The notes under the pieces are model-generated. The model ran no database searches and was not told the origin of the DNA. It saw only the letters and a program-made list of their open reading frames with translations. From Phlyctochytrium arcticum (Eukaryota > Chytridiomycota > Chytridiomycetes > Chytridiales > Chytridiaceae), in contig JAHLKI010000037.1 in NCBI GenBank assembly GCA_025602905.1, forward strand, positions 124,001-188,000: a DNA stretch of 64,000 bases, read 5' to 3'. This document shows, in pieces, positions 1 to 12,686 of this stretch. The position numbers were made by a program, and so were the translations under genes. Positions within the stretch are counted from its first letter, which is position 1, and each line of letters starts with the position of its first letter.

Positions 1-71
1 AGCTTTTGCGAGGCCGAGTGTTGCTTCTCCTTACTGCCTTGAATTGAAAAGCTCCCGTCGACCGCCATGAC

Positions 72-2340
72 TCACTCGAATATTTTGGTGACATACGTGG
101 CCATGGTGGCGAGCTGTTCATTGTAATAGGTTGCGCGTCCACTTGCTGCGGTACCCCGCGATGCATCGCTGGCAGGAAAGGAGCCCATGAGATGCGAGTG
201 GGCGATGCGCCTTTCCTTCTCCAGCTTGTTCTGCTTCGCTGCTTCCGCTAAAAACGCGGATGCCCCAATGTCGGATACAGCGGTAATGAACATCGTGTTT
301 ACAACAGCGGAGTTTTCCGAATCATACGGTCTCAAGGCGGCACGAATAACGGAGTGGAAGACTTCCAGATCTTCCGAGCTTGCCCAGGGGAGGAAGCTGC
401 GGAGGGCTCTCAAAACCTCCTCCTTTTTCATACCCTTGAAGTAATGAAGGTTGCCGAGAATGTATAGGATGATGTTGACATAATTCTTTTTCCCGTATCT
501 GATAAAGAATGGGAGGAGACGCGTGCAAACATCACGGTATTTTCCCATATCACCAGATGCCATAACATTGCCGGCGTCAAGTGGCATAGGTAGGTCCTCG
601 TCGAAAACGCGCAGCAATGCCTCTACAAAAGTTCGCTGCACATCTGTCATTTGGTCTTTGCGTGCTTCATACAGTGCCTTCATCTCTTGACGACATTCAT
701 TCCAAGCCAAAAAAATCATCGAGAGAAGCATCACCCGCCTTTCCGGCCTCATTTTAACCACCGAGACAGTGAAATTTGGGAAAGCGGAACCCCAAATGGG
801 CATAAAGAGCCCAAAGTTCCAAAGAATCAAAGCTATAGACGCTCGGTTAATAATTTGTCAGACCATAAGTCAGTTACCACAAACCTTGCTGTGCATTGAG
901 GGCGATATGCATGCCGTCCGGCCATGCGAGCAACGCTGTCCGGAGACTCCGCCCTGGCTGCCCCCAAATGACCTTGAGGACATTGACCCACACGTAGTAG
1001 TCCCCTACTACCCACGTGCATCCGTTTGGGTATTCTCTGACAAAATCCATCATGAGTTGGACCAGAGTTTGGACATCCTGCCAGGTCTTCATCTTATTGG
1101 GGACGGCAGCGAAAATTTTGAAATCTTTCAATTGCGCCGCTTTTGTTGAAAGGTCGAATTGATAAAGTGTTCGAAATTTTCGGTCATCCAAAGACTCCAA
1201 AAAGTGGTCAACATAGTTGAGTGATGATGAGTATTGAGTGGATGAGGGCAACGAAGCCAGAACAAAGTCTTCAGCATCAGTTTTGGTGGGATCCGACATG
1301 ACACTGAAGTCAATGTAAGGCTGTTCTGGTCTTGGGAGTGGGGCAAGGGTTTCACCAAAGTTTTCAGAGACATTCGGTGGAGCCTTCTGATAGAATTTGA
1401 CAGCCAGGTTAGCCTGGGTGTATGCTTCTGAGAACTTGGAAGTGTTCGCTGATCCCGGGCTTCCTCGAACGCGAACGCGATTAAAATCGTCAAGTTTGAG
1501 AATGATCACTTCCGCACCGCTAGCGACTCTAGCCTCCAAGTCGACCTTGCTCTGATCCACGGTAACTATCATCTTTTTCCGCCAGTGCCTTGGTGCAAAT
1601 GACAGGTTCAGTGCAGACAACAGCTCCTTGTCTGTGTCAGTGAGAGATTCGCAGGTGGTGAGAACGTGCTGTTTGACATAATTAATTGAGGATGTATGGT
1701 CTAGCAAGCTAGCAGCCTGCATTGCGATCGCCACCATGATCACGCGCCTTCGTCTACCCAAATCTGTTTTCCATGAAGAGGCCTCAAACCCGAGAAAAGT
1801 CGCCATCTTGGTTGCCAGTTGGTCACAGTTCGAGTCGAGATGGTCGATAAACTCCTCCAGACTGGCTGCAAACGGCATTGGAGAGGTGAAAGGGTTTTCG
1901 CGTAATAACTTTGTGGATTCTTTGATGTTGATGGGTTTGGGTTTGGGTTTGGGGGTGGGAGTTGGGAGTGTTGCGACAATGGTAATGGGAGGAGTATCAG
2001 TTTGTGTACCGGCATCAGTGTGGTGGCTCACAGCAGGCTCGTCCTCCACCTATGTCCTTCTTCCGAATCTTTCAGGATGCTGCTCAGCAAAGCTCTTGAA
2101 GCATCTGTTACAGAAGACTGCTTGAAGAATCCAATTCTCCTTGCTATCATAATGCAGCTTCGATCCATGCGATTGTAAAAAGGCAATATCCGAAAGATCA
2201 CGAACGTAGAAGTTCCCAGATTCTTTGCACCGACACTTCATACATCCAGCAGCATATAGCACTACCCGCTGTGATTTCCTCTTCACCCTCTTCAGTTCAC
2301 AGACTCGCGGACTATCGAGAATCGCGTCGGTGTCGCTCAT
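72..2340 (-). pseudogene. Zinc-ribbon transposase-like gene, copy A, interrupted and probably incomplete at the window edge
   Basis: Three reading segments join into one protein. From 2340 there is an N-terminal part with two CxxC pairs (GCMKC and FCNRC). It stops at a TAG at 2050-2052 and continues in the same frame to a GT-AG intron at 884-833 (52 bp), after which the frame resumes with ALILWNFG. The same architecture and several blocks (GDYYVW, DGMHIALNAQQ, KKNYVNIIL, SEDLEVFHS) recur in the gene at 52550-54676, so the two are paralogs. The GD..VW and D.MH..LN blocks resemble those of eukaryotic DDE-type transposases such as the DUF6589 or KDZ groups, but I cannot assign the family. The TAG is most simply a nonsense mutation, because an intron there would delete the second CxxC pair. 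At 72 the terminal codons are followed by a GTGAGT-like donor, so the gene may continue beyond base 1. Confidence 0.6.
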
Positions 2341-2725
2341 CTTGACTTGCAGCCTGAGGCTTTCGCATACACCGTATGGGCTTGACCTTCGATTCCGAGT
2401 TAGAATATAGGCCCAAAAACAATCTGTGTGAATGCCAATACTTATCTCCAGCTGGCCTCTTCCTCAGGAGCAGCAAAAAAAGAAGGGAAATAATAGCCAA
2501 TCATGTTCGTTTGGCACGATGTAACCATTACAAAATGGCGCCAAAGAAGCTTGTACCACAAATGAATCTGATACTCATACTTCTTGTTCAGCGAAATGTC
2601 GCGCCGGTAGGCCATCTTTTGGAGCTTTCCAGTAGCAGCAATGCTGGTCAAAGATTCTGGAGAGTGCTTTTGACGCTGGCAGCGCAGCGCAATTATTTCC
2701 TTTTTAGTACAGGGTTGATTTAACT
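2341..2725. other. Interval upstream of copy A with no supported gene
   Basis: Open frames exist on both strands, but none shows family resemblance or splice-supported extension. The stretch is probably the promoter region of the transposase-like gene to its left plus degenerate sequence. Confidence 0.4.
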
Positions 2726-2748
2726 AAAGCTGGGAGGTCCGCCCTGGG
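2726..2748 (+). repeat. Left arm of a 23-bp perfect inverted repeat
   Basis: These 23 bases, beginning AAAGCTGGGAGG and ending GCCCTGGG, recur exactly as the reverse complement at 12446-12468. Together the two arms bracket 9.7 kb holding the orphan family, HEM15, a transposase-like fragment and a Crinkler gene. Flanking bases do not form an obvious target duplication. They could be terminal repeats of a composite element or two solo repeat ends. Confidence 0.75.
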
Positions 2749-2807
2749 TAAATTCTCCCACCCATCCGATTTGGGTCCACAGTGGCCATTATCCATTTTA
2801 CTTTATC

Positions 2808-3352
2808 ATGACACTTCCAACGGGCCCACGCACCATCTCCGCAAGCGACATCTACCATCGCGTTCGTCGTTCGATAATCATCTCCCGTGGAGGGACACTG
2901 CCTCCTGACAGTCAACTTGAACTCGGTATTATGCTCTGCGGTGTTAGTAAGAAAATACCGGCCGGCGGCAACAAATATGGACCTGGGACGGAATACATCA
3001 ATGAATACGCCCTGGTTTCAGACTCCGATGTCTACAAGCGCGGTCTAGATGCTATATTCAAAGCAAATAGAATTAGGGTCGAAGTACAATTCCCGCAGCT
3101 CGTGATACTCAAGAAGAAGCCTGGTCAGACACGTACTATCCTAGACAAAATTCTAAATTGCGATGCTCATCTATTTATCAAGGAAGTATTGGATCGAAAC
3201 TTGTGCAAAGCATGCAGAAACGATCAGCCTACATTGCAGGGCTCATCTGTGTGCTGTTTGCATATGTTTGGGCAATGTATGCTATGGAGATTAGAACATT
3301 TTGGCTCTCTTTACCTAGCGCAACGCGAGATGGAGCATCTGCTGCCCTCTGA
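2808..3352 (+). CDS. Orphan small membrane-protein family, copy 1
   Basis: I do not recognise this family. An ATG at 2808 opens with MTLPTGPRTI, the same start as copy 3. Read straight, the frame runs to 3431. Removing a 59-bp segment at 3124-3182 (donor GTCAGA, acceptor ATCAAG) joins the exons as G|GA and gives 161 residues. The intron is preferred because copies 2 and 3 have better donors (GTAAGT, GTAAGA) at the same place with the same 59-bp length, and because exon 2 then encodes a hydrophobic segment shared by the copies (YIAGLICVLFAYVW here), which looks like a single C-terminal membrane helix. Weakly conserved N-terminal positions include RVR..II, PP.S.L.L and RGL.A. Function is unknown. 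Confidence 0.55.
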
Positions 3353-3390
3353 AACGCCGGTGAACGGGGAATGGCACGGTCTTTCTGCAT

Positions 3391-3430
3391 CACAGTGGAA
3401 AACCTTCCTCCATGGAGGGTTTCCACTGTG
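3391..3430. repeat. 40-bp near-perfect palindrome (hairpin)
   Basis: CACAGTGGAAAACC at 3391 is answered by GGTTTCCACTGTG ending at 3430, with CCTCCATGGAGG in the centre. It lies just downstream of the orphan gene copy 1 and could form a strong hairpin in RNA, perhaps acting in 3'-end formation. Confidence 0.8.
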
Positions 3431-3699
3431 AACCTTAGTGTAATGCACAATCAATTGAGGAATTATGTGTTCATTGTGCACCTTCATTATACAAAGTCAT
3501 CGCGAGACAAGTGCTCGAAGACTTTCTTACCGTTCCTTTACAATAAACAATCAACCCCCCAAACAAGGCTCCCGGTACGAGACGCCTGGCAGGGGATGAT
3601 GGATCTCCTGACCCAAGATATTTTGCGCCAAGACGATTTCCAACCTCTGTGTGATTGGTGTCTACTTGTGGACTTTATCCTAGAGAACTATAGTTTACA

Positions 3700-4090
3700 G
3701 CCCCATCACCGGTGGAGACACCCCGACTCCTGTCAGTGTACTTTCTCTCAGTATCGGCAAGGAATTCCACAACGAATACCCACCCCGGACTCAACACATC
3801 CAAGTTCCAAACGACGATGTCGCCGAGCGCGGCCTGGCTGCTCTATTGGAAGCAAATTGAATTATGGACGAATTAGAACTCCCGCTGCGCATGATACACA
3901 AGAAGAAGCCTGGTAAGTCACGTACTATACTAGAGAAAAATTTGAATGGCGATGCTCGTCTATTATACAAGGAAACGTTGGATCGCAAGTTGTGCAATAC
4001 ATCCAAAAACGCCAACCGCGCTACGCGGCAGGGCTCATCCTTTTCCTATTTGCCTATTTAGGCGATGTATGCGCTGGAGATCGGGAATGA
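3700..4090 (+). pseudogene. Orphan membrane-protein family, copy 2, broken
   Basis: Recognisable from about 3700 by blocks shared with copy 3 (LSLSIGKE, RGLAALLEAN, MIHKKKPG). The conserved 59-bp intron is at 3913-3971 with a good GTAAGT donor, and the second exon again encodes a hydrophobic stretch before a TGA at 4088-4090. A TGA at 3858-3860 stands where copy 3 has a glycine codon (GGA), a one-base nonsense change. No matching start codon is visible upstream. It is therefore a decayed copy. Confidence 0.6.
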
Positions 4091-4315
4091 CGGGCACACG
4101 CCCGGGGAAACATTTTAGCTGTCGCTGGGAAGCGCAACGCGGGATGCAGCGTCTGCTGCCCTCGGAACCGCGTTGATGGGGGTATGGAACGGCCTTGCAC
4201 CTTAGTTGGCCGAGCGAGGTTTCGTTGGGGACCTGGGAAATTGGGGGGATAAAATAAATTGTAATTGCCAAATAAAAGCTGTATTTCAGGGAATAAACCT
4301 GCCCGGAGTTCGTTT
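3850..4315 (+). repeat. Left arm of a long diverged inverted repeat flanking HEM15
   Basis: The sequence from the 3' part of orphan copy 2 to ATAAACCTGCCCGGAGTT (ending about 4312) matches the reverse complement of 7923-8590, including non-coding DNA after the stop codon. The right arm carries about 190 extra bases (roughly 8000-8190). The repeat unit is therefore larger than the orphan coding region. Confidence 0.65.
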
Positions 4316-6300
4316 AGCGCTGTTGACGAGTTGGAAGTATGTTTGGTAACAGCTCTTACCACTAGACATAAGGTGACCTTTACGGTCGCGATCCATTGTT
4401 GGATGGAACGTTTGGTAGGACTCTATAACAGGATTAGCAGGGACAGGTTTCCATAAGACAGTAGTAATGTTGTTCAGTGTAAAGTACAAAAGGTCAAGTA
4501 CAGTTCTCGGTAAAGGTTACGGGGGAGGAATGTCTACGCTGGCTATATGCTATGTACAGGAGAGACGCGTTCTCAAACTAACAAGTGGGATGCGCAGTCG
4601 ACTTGGTACAGACTCCGTGCTAGCGTTCATTCGGACAAATACTTTTCGAATCACCGCCCCAGAGGGTAATCTCACGCACGAGATGATGAGCGCTTCAGAT
4701 CCTGAAGTAATGATGCCGAAGGTTTCCACGGACTTTCTGACCCGCGTGTTGATAAAGTCGGACAAGTCTTTACACCCTTTGTAGATCTTCAAGGAGTCGG
4801 AGAGGTATTTTGACCAGTCAGCAACAGCTCCCGTTTTAGCGGCTTCCTGCCAGCACAGCTCGTACCCACTGGAGGTTCGCCAACATTTATCCGCTTGTTT
4901 GCCTCGCTGATGCGTTCCGCCCTGCGATTTTTTCTGCGGCGCCGGTAGTCACAACCCCAGCGGTCGAATAGGAAATCCCAATTTTGACGCGTACTGTAGG
5001 ATAGTGAAGTGGCATCCGTGGCTTCACTTGGCGGGATCGGTAATTAGAGTAGATCTGTGGTACTGTACGAGACTCTGTCTACTCATTTTTGGCGGGATCT
5101 CGTGACCGGCGGTATTCTAGTTTTCGGTTGGAGTTCGAGAAGATCGATTCTTGAGGTCGATAGTATAGATCCTTCTATACTTGAATTCTTGAATATATAC
5201 TCTAAACAGTCAGTCTAGGAGTGTTATTTGAGTTCGTAGTTTCGGCTACTACACTTCTCCTCCACTACATAGAGTGCCAAGTGAGTCAAGGAACTATGAA
5301 CTACGGTCCTGTCCCCGAAAGACAGTGCACTTGCCTGGTGTGTCATCTTGTACTTGCTCCTAGCGACGAAACCTCTACTGTTTCACAATCATTTCCGTCC
5401 AATGTTCGAGAGGTGTTCTCCGGTCTCTTGGCGTTCTCCGCAACTCCATCTCCAACTGTAGAGAGAAAATCCGTACCTTAGTTCGAGGTACTGTGCCCCA
5501 ACGCATTTTCGTTTCGCGCGTTCCCTTCGTCGCATCCAATTCCAGCCACTCCGAGCCTCCTTCAAAATCATAATTTTCTGCATCCTGGGCTCGTTCAAGA
5601 ATTACGGGCGGTACGGTGTACGATCTTGCCCAGAAGTGATTTTAGGTCCTTCTTGGCCTTTTCCTCCGTCACATAACCCATCTGATCACACAATTGCGCG
5701 GGAGTATATGTGTCATCAAGCAAGGCAGCATGCAGTATGGTATGTCGATACGATCGTTAATCTGACTCGGAAGTATGATTAGTGTGAGCGAAACAAGATA
5801 TTTATCAAAGTGAAGCAGAAACACCACGCGTTCGAAAGGCGAGCAGCTTAGAGGACGAATCAGGGTGGGGTTGGCGCCCCCCTTCTACTGCTTTCAGAAA
5901 TCTAAACCTCGACAACGCAACACTTCAGGCACGATCATTTTTTTCACTAAGCAAGTTGCTCCGCACCACCAACTGCAACTCCAGATCACACGCTGCCGCA
6001 GCAAACTTTGTCAGATAACATATGTGCGTCTCTCACCTCCTTCATCTTGATCAAAATGCACGATTCGGGTTTCGGGTGCGAACCTTCGAGAGATGCAAGT
6101 GTGGTGACGGTAGCCGGTACGACGGCCCGGTGTCAGTGATTATGCCGTTCCCACAGCATAATCCCATCCACCGGGCTTTTTTAAAGCTCATCCGTCTTAT
6201 GGGGAGGGGACCGTGACTTGATCTCTCCATGATCTCTTTTGACAGCAAGGAGTGTTCAAGATCCTCCGCGAAATTCGATTTTGGAATTTGGATTTTGTCA
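4316..6300. other. About 2 kb without a supported gene
   Basis: No frame here has recognisable family features. On the minus strand 4858-4550 stays open for about 100 codons (around KDLSDFINTRVRKSVETFG) with no start or splice support, possibly a relic of an effector-like gene. The part nearest 6300 is presumably the HEM15 promoter. Confidence 0.35.
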
Positions 6301-6380
6301 CAGCAGGCCGCATGCACAGTCACGGAGCAACACGATCCCAGCGATCCCGAATCCCAATCTCCGACGACGTCGAGCAAACG

Positions 6381-7718
<1,338 letters not shown>

Positions 7719-7922
7719 ACTTGTCTCTTCATTTTGTATATACATTTTTTGTCCTTTCCCGCTGTAGACATTACATATCTGACTCTGTAGCCGCACTATT
7801 CTTTGATCACATCCTTCGAACACTTCTTCTCTTGCTCGACAGCAAAAATATTCGTTGTAGCCTGCTCCCTGATACCGCTATACCTTTGCGACGCCATTTT
7901 CCCTCTCTAGGCAATATACTTC
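7719..7922. other. HEM15 3' region
   Basis: Short interval with no gene, pyrimidine-rich, probably the HEM15 3' UTR before the right inverted-repeat arm begins. Confidence 0.4.
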
Positions 7923-8590
7923 TAACTCCGGGCAGGTTTATTTTCTGAAATATTGGTACAACTATTATTTGGCAAATACAAATTATTTTAGGAGATTGTT
8001 AACGGCACCCCCTAAAAATGTTAACGGCACCCCCCTGCACATAGGAATACATCAGTTACCTAACCACTTAAGTGTCAGATACTCTCCTTTGTAGAAATGA
8101 ATAGGTGCCAAAGGGCAGCAGCTATGGTCGCCAGCCCACCCGGCTAGTCTCACCCCCGATTAATAAAGTCGAGCAGGGTTTCATTTTACCCCCCCCCCCC
8201 CACAATTTCCCAGGCCCCCAATGAAGACCTCCCTCGGCCAACTAACGTGCATACGCGTTCCACACCCCCATCAACACGTTTCCGAAGGCAGCGGACGCTG
8301 CATCCCGCGTTGCGCTTCTCAGCGACAGCTAAAATGTTTCCCCGGGCGTGTGCCCGTCATTCCCGATCTCCAGCGCATACATCGCCTAAATAGGCAAATA
8401 GGCAAAGGATGAGCCCTGCCGCGTAGCGCGGTTGGCGTTTTTGGATGTATTGCACAACTTGCGATCCAACGTTTCCTTGTATAATAGACGAGCATCGCCA
8501 TTCAAATTTTTCTCTAGTATAGTACGTGTCTTACCCGGCTTCTTGTGTATCATGAGCAGGGCCCGCTGCAGGGGGAGTTCTACTTCGTCC
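7923..8590 (-). repeat. Right arm of the inverted repeat flanking HEM15
   Basis: Starts at the reverse complement of the AACCTGCCCGGAGTT end and runs into orphan family copy 3. It contains an extra segment absent from the left arm, within which TGTTAACGGCACCCCC occurs twice in tandem (7997-8012 and 8019-8034). A 14-base C run lies near 8190. Confidence 0.65.
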
Positions 8591-8820
8591 ATGATTCCAT
8601 TTGCTTCCAACAGAGCAGCTAGACCGCGGTCGAAGACATCGGCGTTTGAAACCGGGATGTACTGAACCCCAGGTGGATATTCGTCAGGTATTTCCTTCCC
8701 GATACTGAGGGAAAGTTCACTAATAGGAGGCGCGGTATCTCCACCGGCGATGATTTCCAAACGAACGCGACGGTAGTTGTCGTCTGAGTAGATGGTGAGT
8801 GGGCCCGTTGGAAGTGTCAT
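8357..8820 (-). CDS. Orphan small membrane-protein family, copy 3 (apparently intact)
   Basis: ATG at 8820 opens MTLPTGPLTI, matching copy 1; an earlier in-frame ATG at 8916 is possible but lacks support. Exons 8820-8535 and 8475-8357 are separated by a 59-bp intron with donor GTAAGA and acceptor TACAAG, giving 134 residues. Exon 1 encodes a soluble part with SLSIGKEIPDEYPPG and RGLAALLEANGI. Exon 2 encodes a basic segment (QKRQPR) followed by AAGLILCLFAYLG, a likely single C-terminal membrane helix. No known domain is recognised. The conserved intron position in three copies argues that this is a real expressed family rather than chance. Confidence 0.55.
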
Positions 8821-8916
8821 GAGGAAGTTTTGTGGTAGAAAGTCACACTGGATCTGGAAGGTTCGGTCAGGCATGACGGATTGGTGGAGAATTTCAGTTT
8901 GCTCAAGTGAGGTCAT

Positions 8917-9260
8917 GGAGGTTTTTCAATCTGTATTGCGTCCAGCAAATCGATTCCAAGACTCGGATGAGCAAGTCTCGCGCAAGGCGCTCTTGATTAC
9001 TGCTATGAAAGATGACAGTGCCATCGCCCAACTTGCCGCTATGACCGAGCGTGAGAAAGAACTGAAGGAGGAGCGTCAGTTACCCTCAGCCCTCTTGAAA
9101 GCGCAATGGAGAAGGTCATTCCCGGAATGGTACATCATTTGCGGGCATGGTTCTCCACCCTGTTTGATTCTCTTTCGATGTTGTCGGTAAGAATGGAAAA
9201 TTAGCCTATGAGAATTAAAGGGAACGATGGGGACTGGTTTTATGTGAAAGCCCACGACAC
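8917..9260 (+). pseudogene. Transposase-like gene fragment (C-terminal region)
   Basis: From about 8917 the sequence encodes MEVFQSVLRPANRF and then KALLITAMK and MTEREKELKEE, matching LEVFHSILR, KAFLITAMR and MTEREFQLRG in the paralog at 52550-54676. The match continues only after frame changes: AMEKVIPGMVHHLRAWFSTLF in one frame and FDVVGKNGKLAYEN in another correspond to AMDDVVPRMVSHLKDLFSTLL and FDVKGQTGKLSY in the piece at 44853-45554. It has no 5' part and joins orphan copy 3 directly at its left edge. Confidence 0.65.
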
Positions 9261-9279
9261 AGAAGAGACCATGCAACTA

Positions 9280-9348
9280 TCTCTTTTTTCCTCCTTCTTT
9301 CCTCTCTTTTCTCCCTTCTTTCTCTCCCTCCTCCCTCTCTTTCTCTTG
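9280..9348. repeat. Polypyrimidine tract
   Basis: About 70 bases almost wholly C and T on the plus strand. Such tracts can form triplex structures; here it separates the transposase-like fragment from the Crinkler region. Confidence 0.7.
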
Positions 9349-9733
9349 ACGCACAGGGAAAAGCCGTAGATATGGGAGTATAGCCTTGCAATGTCCAAGT
9401 GTCTGCTTGCGACATTTCAACTGCATCTGGCACGTACTCGGGTACGTTCAGTTGACTCTTGTATGATACCGAGAGGCAGTCCTGGAGGCAGTCAGTGAGC
9501 TGTCAGTCAACCTTCTACTCAACGTCCGCCAGCCGCCGTGGTACACGTATTGCACATACATTGTACGCACTGACCCATCGCTGCCGGCTGGTGGGAGAAG
9601 GTGCTTGGCCCGAACATCAATTGCTGTTCGTTCGTTTGGGACATGGGAATTCGTATTCAAGATTGAGGCGAGGGCGAACGCGAAAGTAAAGCGAACGCGC
9701 TCAAAATCCGATTCGTGTGGCTGGGTGGTTGAT

Positions 9734-11527
9734 ATGGAGGTGTTCACTTTTTGGCGTCGTGTCGTCGCGTCAATCAAAGCGAAGAACAAGAAGGTCTTTC
9801 AGTTGCGCGACGCCGTTTGGAACAAATGGAAGGACTCCCAGCATATGCACGGAGTAGCTGCTGGACAACTCCTCGTCTACGCCGACAAAGCCGTTCTGAA
9901 AGACGATATCGACTCAAACACGACTTTGAAAGGTCTGGATTCACGCGAGAAACTGGAGAACCTGAAGGACACCGAACAGCACCCGCTGCAGATTGTAGTG
10001 CCGGATCGAGTTCAGGCGACGACAAGTGGTAAGGGAGCGATTCGTGTCGAGTACTCATTGCGCAATTTTATAACTTTCGCTTCTGCTTGAATGGCCCCAG
10101 ACGAAAATAGTGACTTGACAGCCCGATTGAGGTCTTTTGCAAACGCTCAGTTGGTTGAAGCATGCATTCAATCTGCAGACCACAACCTGCTCCCATACCC
10201 TCGATTCCGGATCAAAAAACTTTACGTCAGGGAGTGCTACCCGAAGGTTTTTGATTTGCTCTTGAAATCCATTGGTTCAAACGAGCGGAATTTTGCAATA
10301 TCTGGGACACCAGGCATCGGAAAGTCACTATTTTTTACCTACATCTTGTACCGCTTGATGAATGGCCCTCTCCCGAGCAATCTGGGTTACAAACCGAAGC
10401 GGATCGTTTATCAAATGTCCTCCTTGAACGCGCCTACCACGTACTTTTGCTTCGACTTGCAGCAACTACGCGTTAACTTCTTCAAGCAAGATGAGTTGTA
10501 TGGATTGGTTTGGAAAGAAGATACATTCTACGTTGCTGATGGACCGCTCGGGCCGGCCGGCTCGAATTGTGTTACGTTGCACATTTCATCCCCCCGTGCT
10601 ACCGCGATCAGGGATTACGTGAAGCAGACGGGGGCCAAGGAATGGTACTTGCCGATTTGGACTCTGGACGAGTTACAGACTTGTCAGCACCACTGCTATC
10701 CGGAAGTGCCCATTGAATCGGTTCAAGAAAATTATCGCATCTGTGGTGGAGTTGCCCGCTTTATATTTGTCACAATTTCTGTTGATGAAGTTAAAGGTAA
10801 AATAAACTTTGCTTTGAATGACTCTGATGCTGTTGGCGGGGTCAAATTTATCGGGCAGACAACAAGTGTCTTCCCAGTGACACATTTGCTTATGCACATA
10901 CTGGTGGGAAAGGAAGAGGATGGGAATGCTTACAAGTTTGCCGACTATCAGGTGGCGTCAAAGTATATTGGGGACCAATTGTGGATATATCATTCTGCTC
11001 AAATGCTTACCAATCTGCGGATTATGTTCGGCGGTAGCCCCAACGAGATTTCAAGACATTTGTTTGAGATATATGGACATAGGGTATTTTCTGTTGGAGG
11101 GCGAACTCTCAAATGCAGACGCTTGGAAAGTGGTACCGAAAGTGGTCCCGAATCCGAATTTTTGTTGGATGCTTTGCAAGGCGAACGAACCACGTTTGGA
11201 ACACTTACCATCCCTACTAAAGACAACCTTGAGGGCAAATACTACGAACCAACAGACGACGATAATTTTCCGGCAATTGATTCCCTCAGTGCTCAGGGAA
11301 TGTTCCAATTCACAGTAGCAGCCGAGCATCCAATTCGCGGGGTTCAAATTTTACAAAAATTGTGCAACTTGTACGGTGACAGTACACCGAAACTGTACTT
11401 CGTTGTTCCTCCCCATCGGTTTGCTGCCTTCAAGAAGAAACAGCCTTTCAAAGCAAAAAAGGGCAATGATGATGTGAACGAAATCCCTGGATTGGAGCAA
11501 TATGTTTTGGAACTCCCTGTCCAATAG
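9734..11527 (+). CDS. Crinkler (CRN)-type effector, copy 1, with altered 5' end
   Basis: Crinklers carry an N-terminal ubiquitin-like header, a P-loop NTPase and a C-terminal effector or nuclease domain, and act in the host or a target nucleus. The header is seen here from KNKKVFQLRDAVW through LQIVVPDRVQATTS. An intron at 10029-10100 (72 bp) joins it to exon 2, which holds a Walker A motif (GTPGIGKSLFF), a YVADGPLGP strand and a C-terminal LYFVVPPHRFAAF segment like those ending PD-(D/E)xK-type Crinkler domains. Predicted length is 573 residues from an ATG at 9734. From 9782 the DNA is the inverted twin of copy 2, but the first 16 or so residues differ: the usual MASTTMQDFYYQLV start is replaced by unrelated sequence. 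It may be a chimeric or unexpressed copy. Confidence 0.75.
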
Positions 11528-12209
11528 TAAGCCTGTCGTTATATTTTCTGCAAGTTTGTTTCATTAGAAGAAGGATGTATTTGCTCAGTGGGATACGGGA
11601 AAATGAAAGGTTGCGGGTTTCGTCCCGCCTGACGAAGTCTCCGTAGGCTTTGGAGGGTTCTTTCGAGATACTGGAGCGGGGAAAAGGCAAATTTCTAGAA
11701 AGGAGAATGTATGTGACAAACCAGACAAAAGTCGGGAGAAACTGCGGGTAGGATTTTGAGTGATTTTAGCAGTATTCAAGGAGTTTGGTCGACTCGATAG
11801 CATGGAGTTCTTACTCGTCAAAGTGGAGAGATTTAGAATTATGTGGCAAACCAGAAATAAAAGAGGTGGAAACTGCGGGTAGGATTTTGAGTGATTAAAA
11901 AAGCCGAAAATGTAGCATTTTTGATAGATTTTGTTCGATTTTGTCATGTTTTAGGTGTTTATCACCTAAAATCACCTAAAAACAGGGGGTTTTCACACTT
12001 TTGCATTTTGGCACATTTAGAATGACCGTTTTTCTCTGGCTTGCTCCATAAATTCAGTTTTGTAAAATTTTGAAGATTTTTGAAATCATGGAGAGCGGCT
12101 CTACATAACACTCGATGATTTACAAGTATCAAACGTTTTGATTTCTCTCGCACTCCGTTATTTGGTGCGCAAAAAATAATCCCAAAATAATCCGAAATGG
12201 GACAAAATA
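9782..12209 (+). repeat. Left copy of a 2,428-bp inverted segmental duplication
   Basis: Identity to the reverse complement of 54946-57373 runs without an indel (paired coordinates always sum to 67155). The only difference noticed is a synonymous change near 9860 (GCT versus GCC). Both edges are abrupt: AAGAACAAGAAGG at 9782 and GGGACAAAATA at 12209. It covers most of the Crinkler gene plus about 680 bp of 3' flank, not a classical transposon. Confidence 0.9.
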
Positions 12210-12445
12210 ATGGTCGCTCGATAATTACTCGATGAAGAGTTGGGCATTATTTTCCATGGAGTCATTCCACTCGATAGGCACTTAAAAAAATCGTTGCATC
12301 TGACGGCATTCCCTCCATCGGACTCGACGATTACGTGAGAGTGGCGCAGCAATGATGTGACATGGAGGGCGGTTCGAGGGAGGGTAGTGAGGGTGGTCAA
12401 TTGCGGGTAAATCGGCTCCGTATATATACTACTCGCTTGGCCTCG

Positions 12446-12468
12446 CCCAGGGCGGACCTCCCAGCTTT
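12446..12468 (-). repeat. Right arm of the 23-bp perfect inverted repeat
   Basis: Exact reverse complement of 2726-2748. It lies shortly beyond the edge of the Crinkler duplication and just upstream of the next Crinkler fragment. Confidence 0.75.
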
Positions 12469-12686
12469 GTTACGTGTTAACATGTTATGGATATTATATG
12501 GAGACACTGACTGTCCTTTCCTTTGGGTATGAAAGAAGAAGTAAAAAAAATGCCCTCGCTTTTGCTCTCGGTCTTCTTTTTTCCCTCTCTCCGCTCATAT
12601 TTTGACGAATTGGCAAATACCAGGGTCCAGAAATCAAAGACTTTCGTGGAAAAAGTTTGGCGTGTCACTCTATGAAATTCCAGAAA

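Noticed and set aside
2050..2052. TAG in copy A as evidence for stop-codon reassignment
   Set aside because: TAG serves as a normal stop elsewhere (for example gag, pol and BCP1), and the gene is one of several decayed copies.
11585..12153. Two minus-strand frames repeated at 55002-55570
   Set aside because: Present twice only because they lie in the inverted duplication; the related diverged flank at 57.9-58.4 kb does not preserve the reading frames, so they are not coding.
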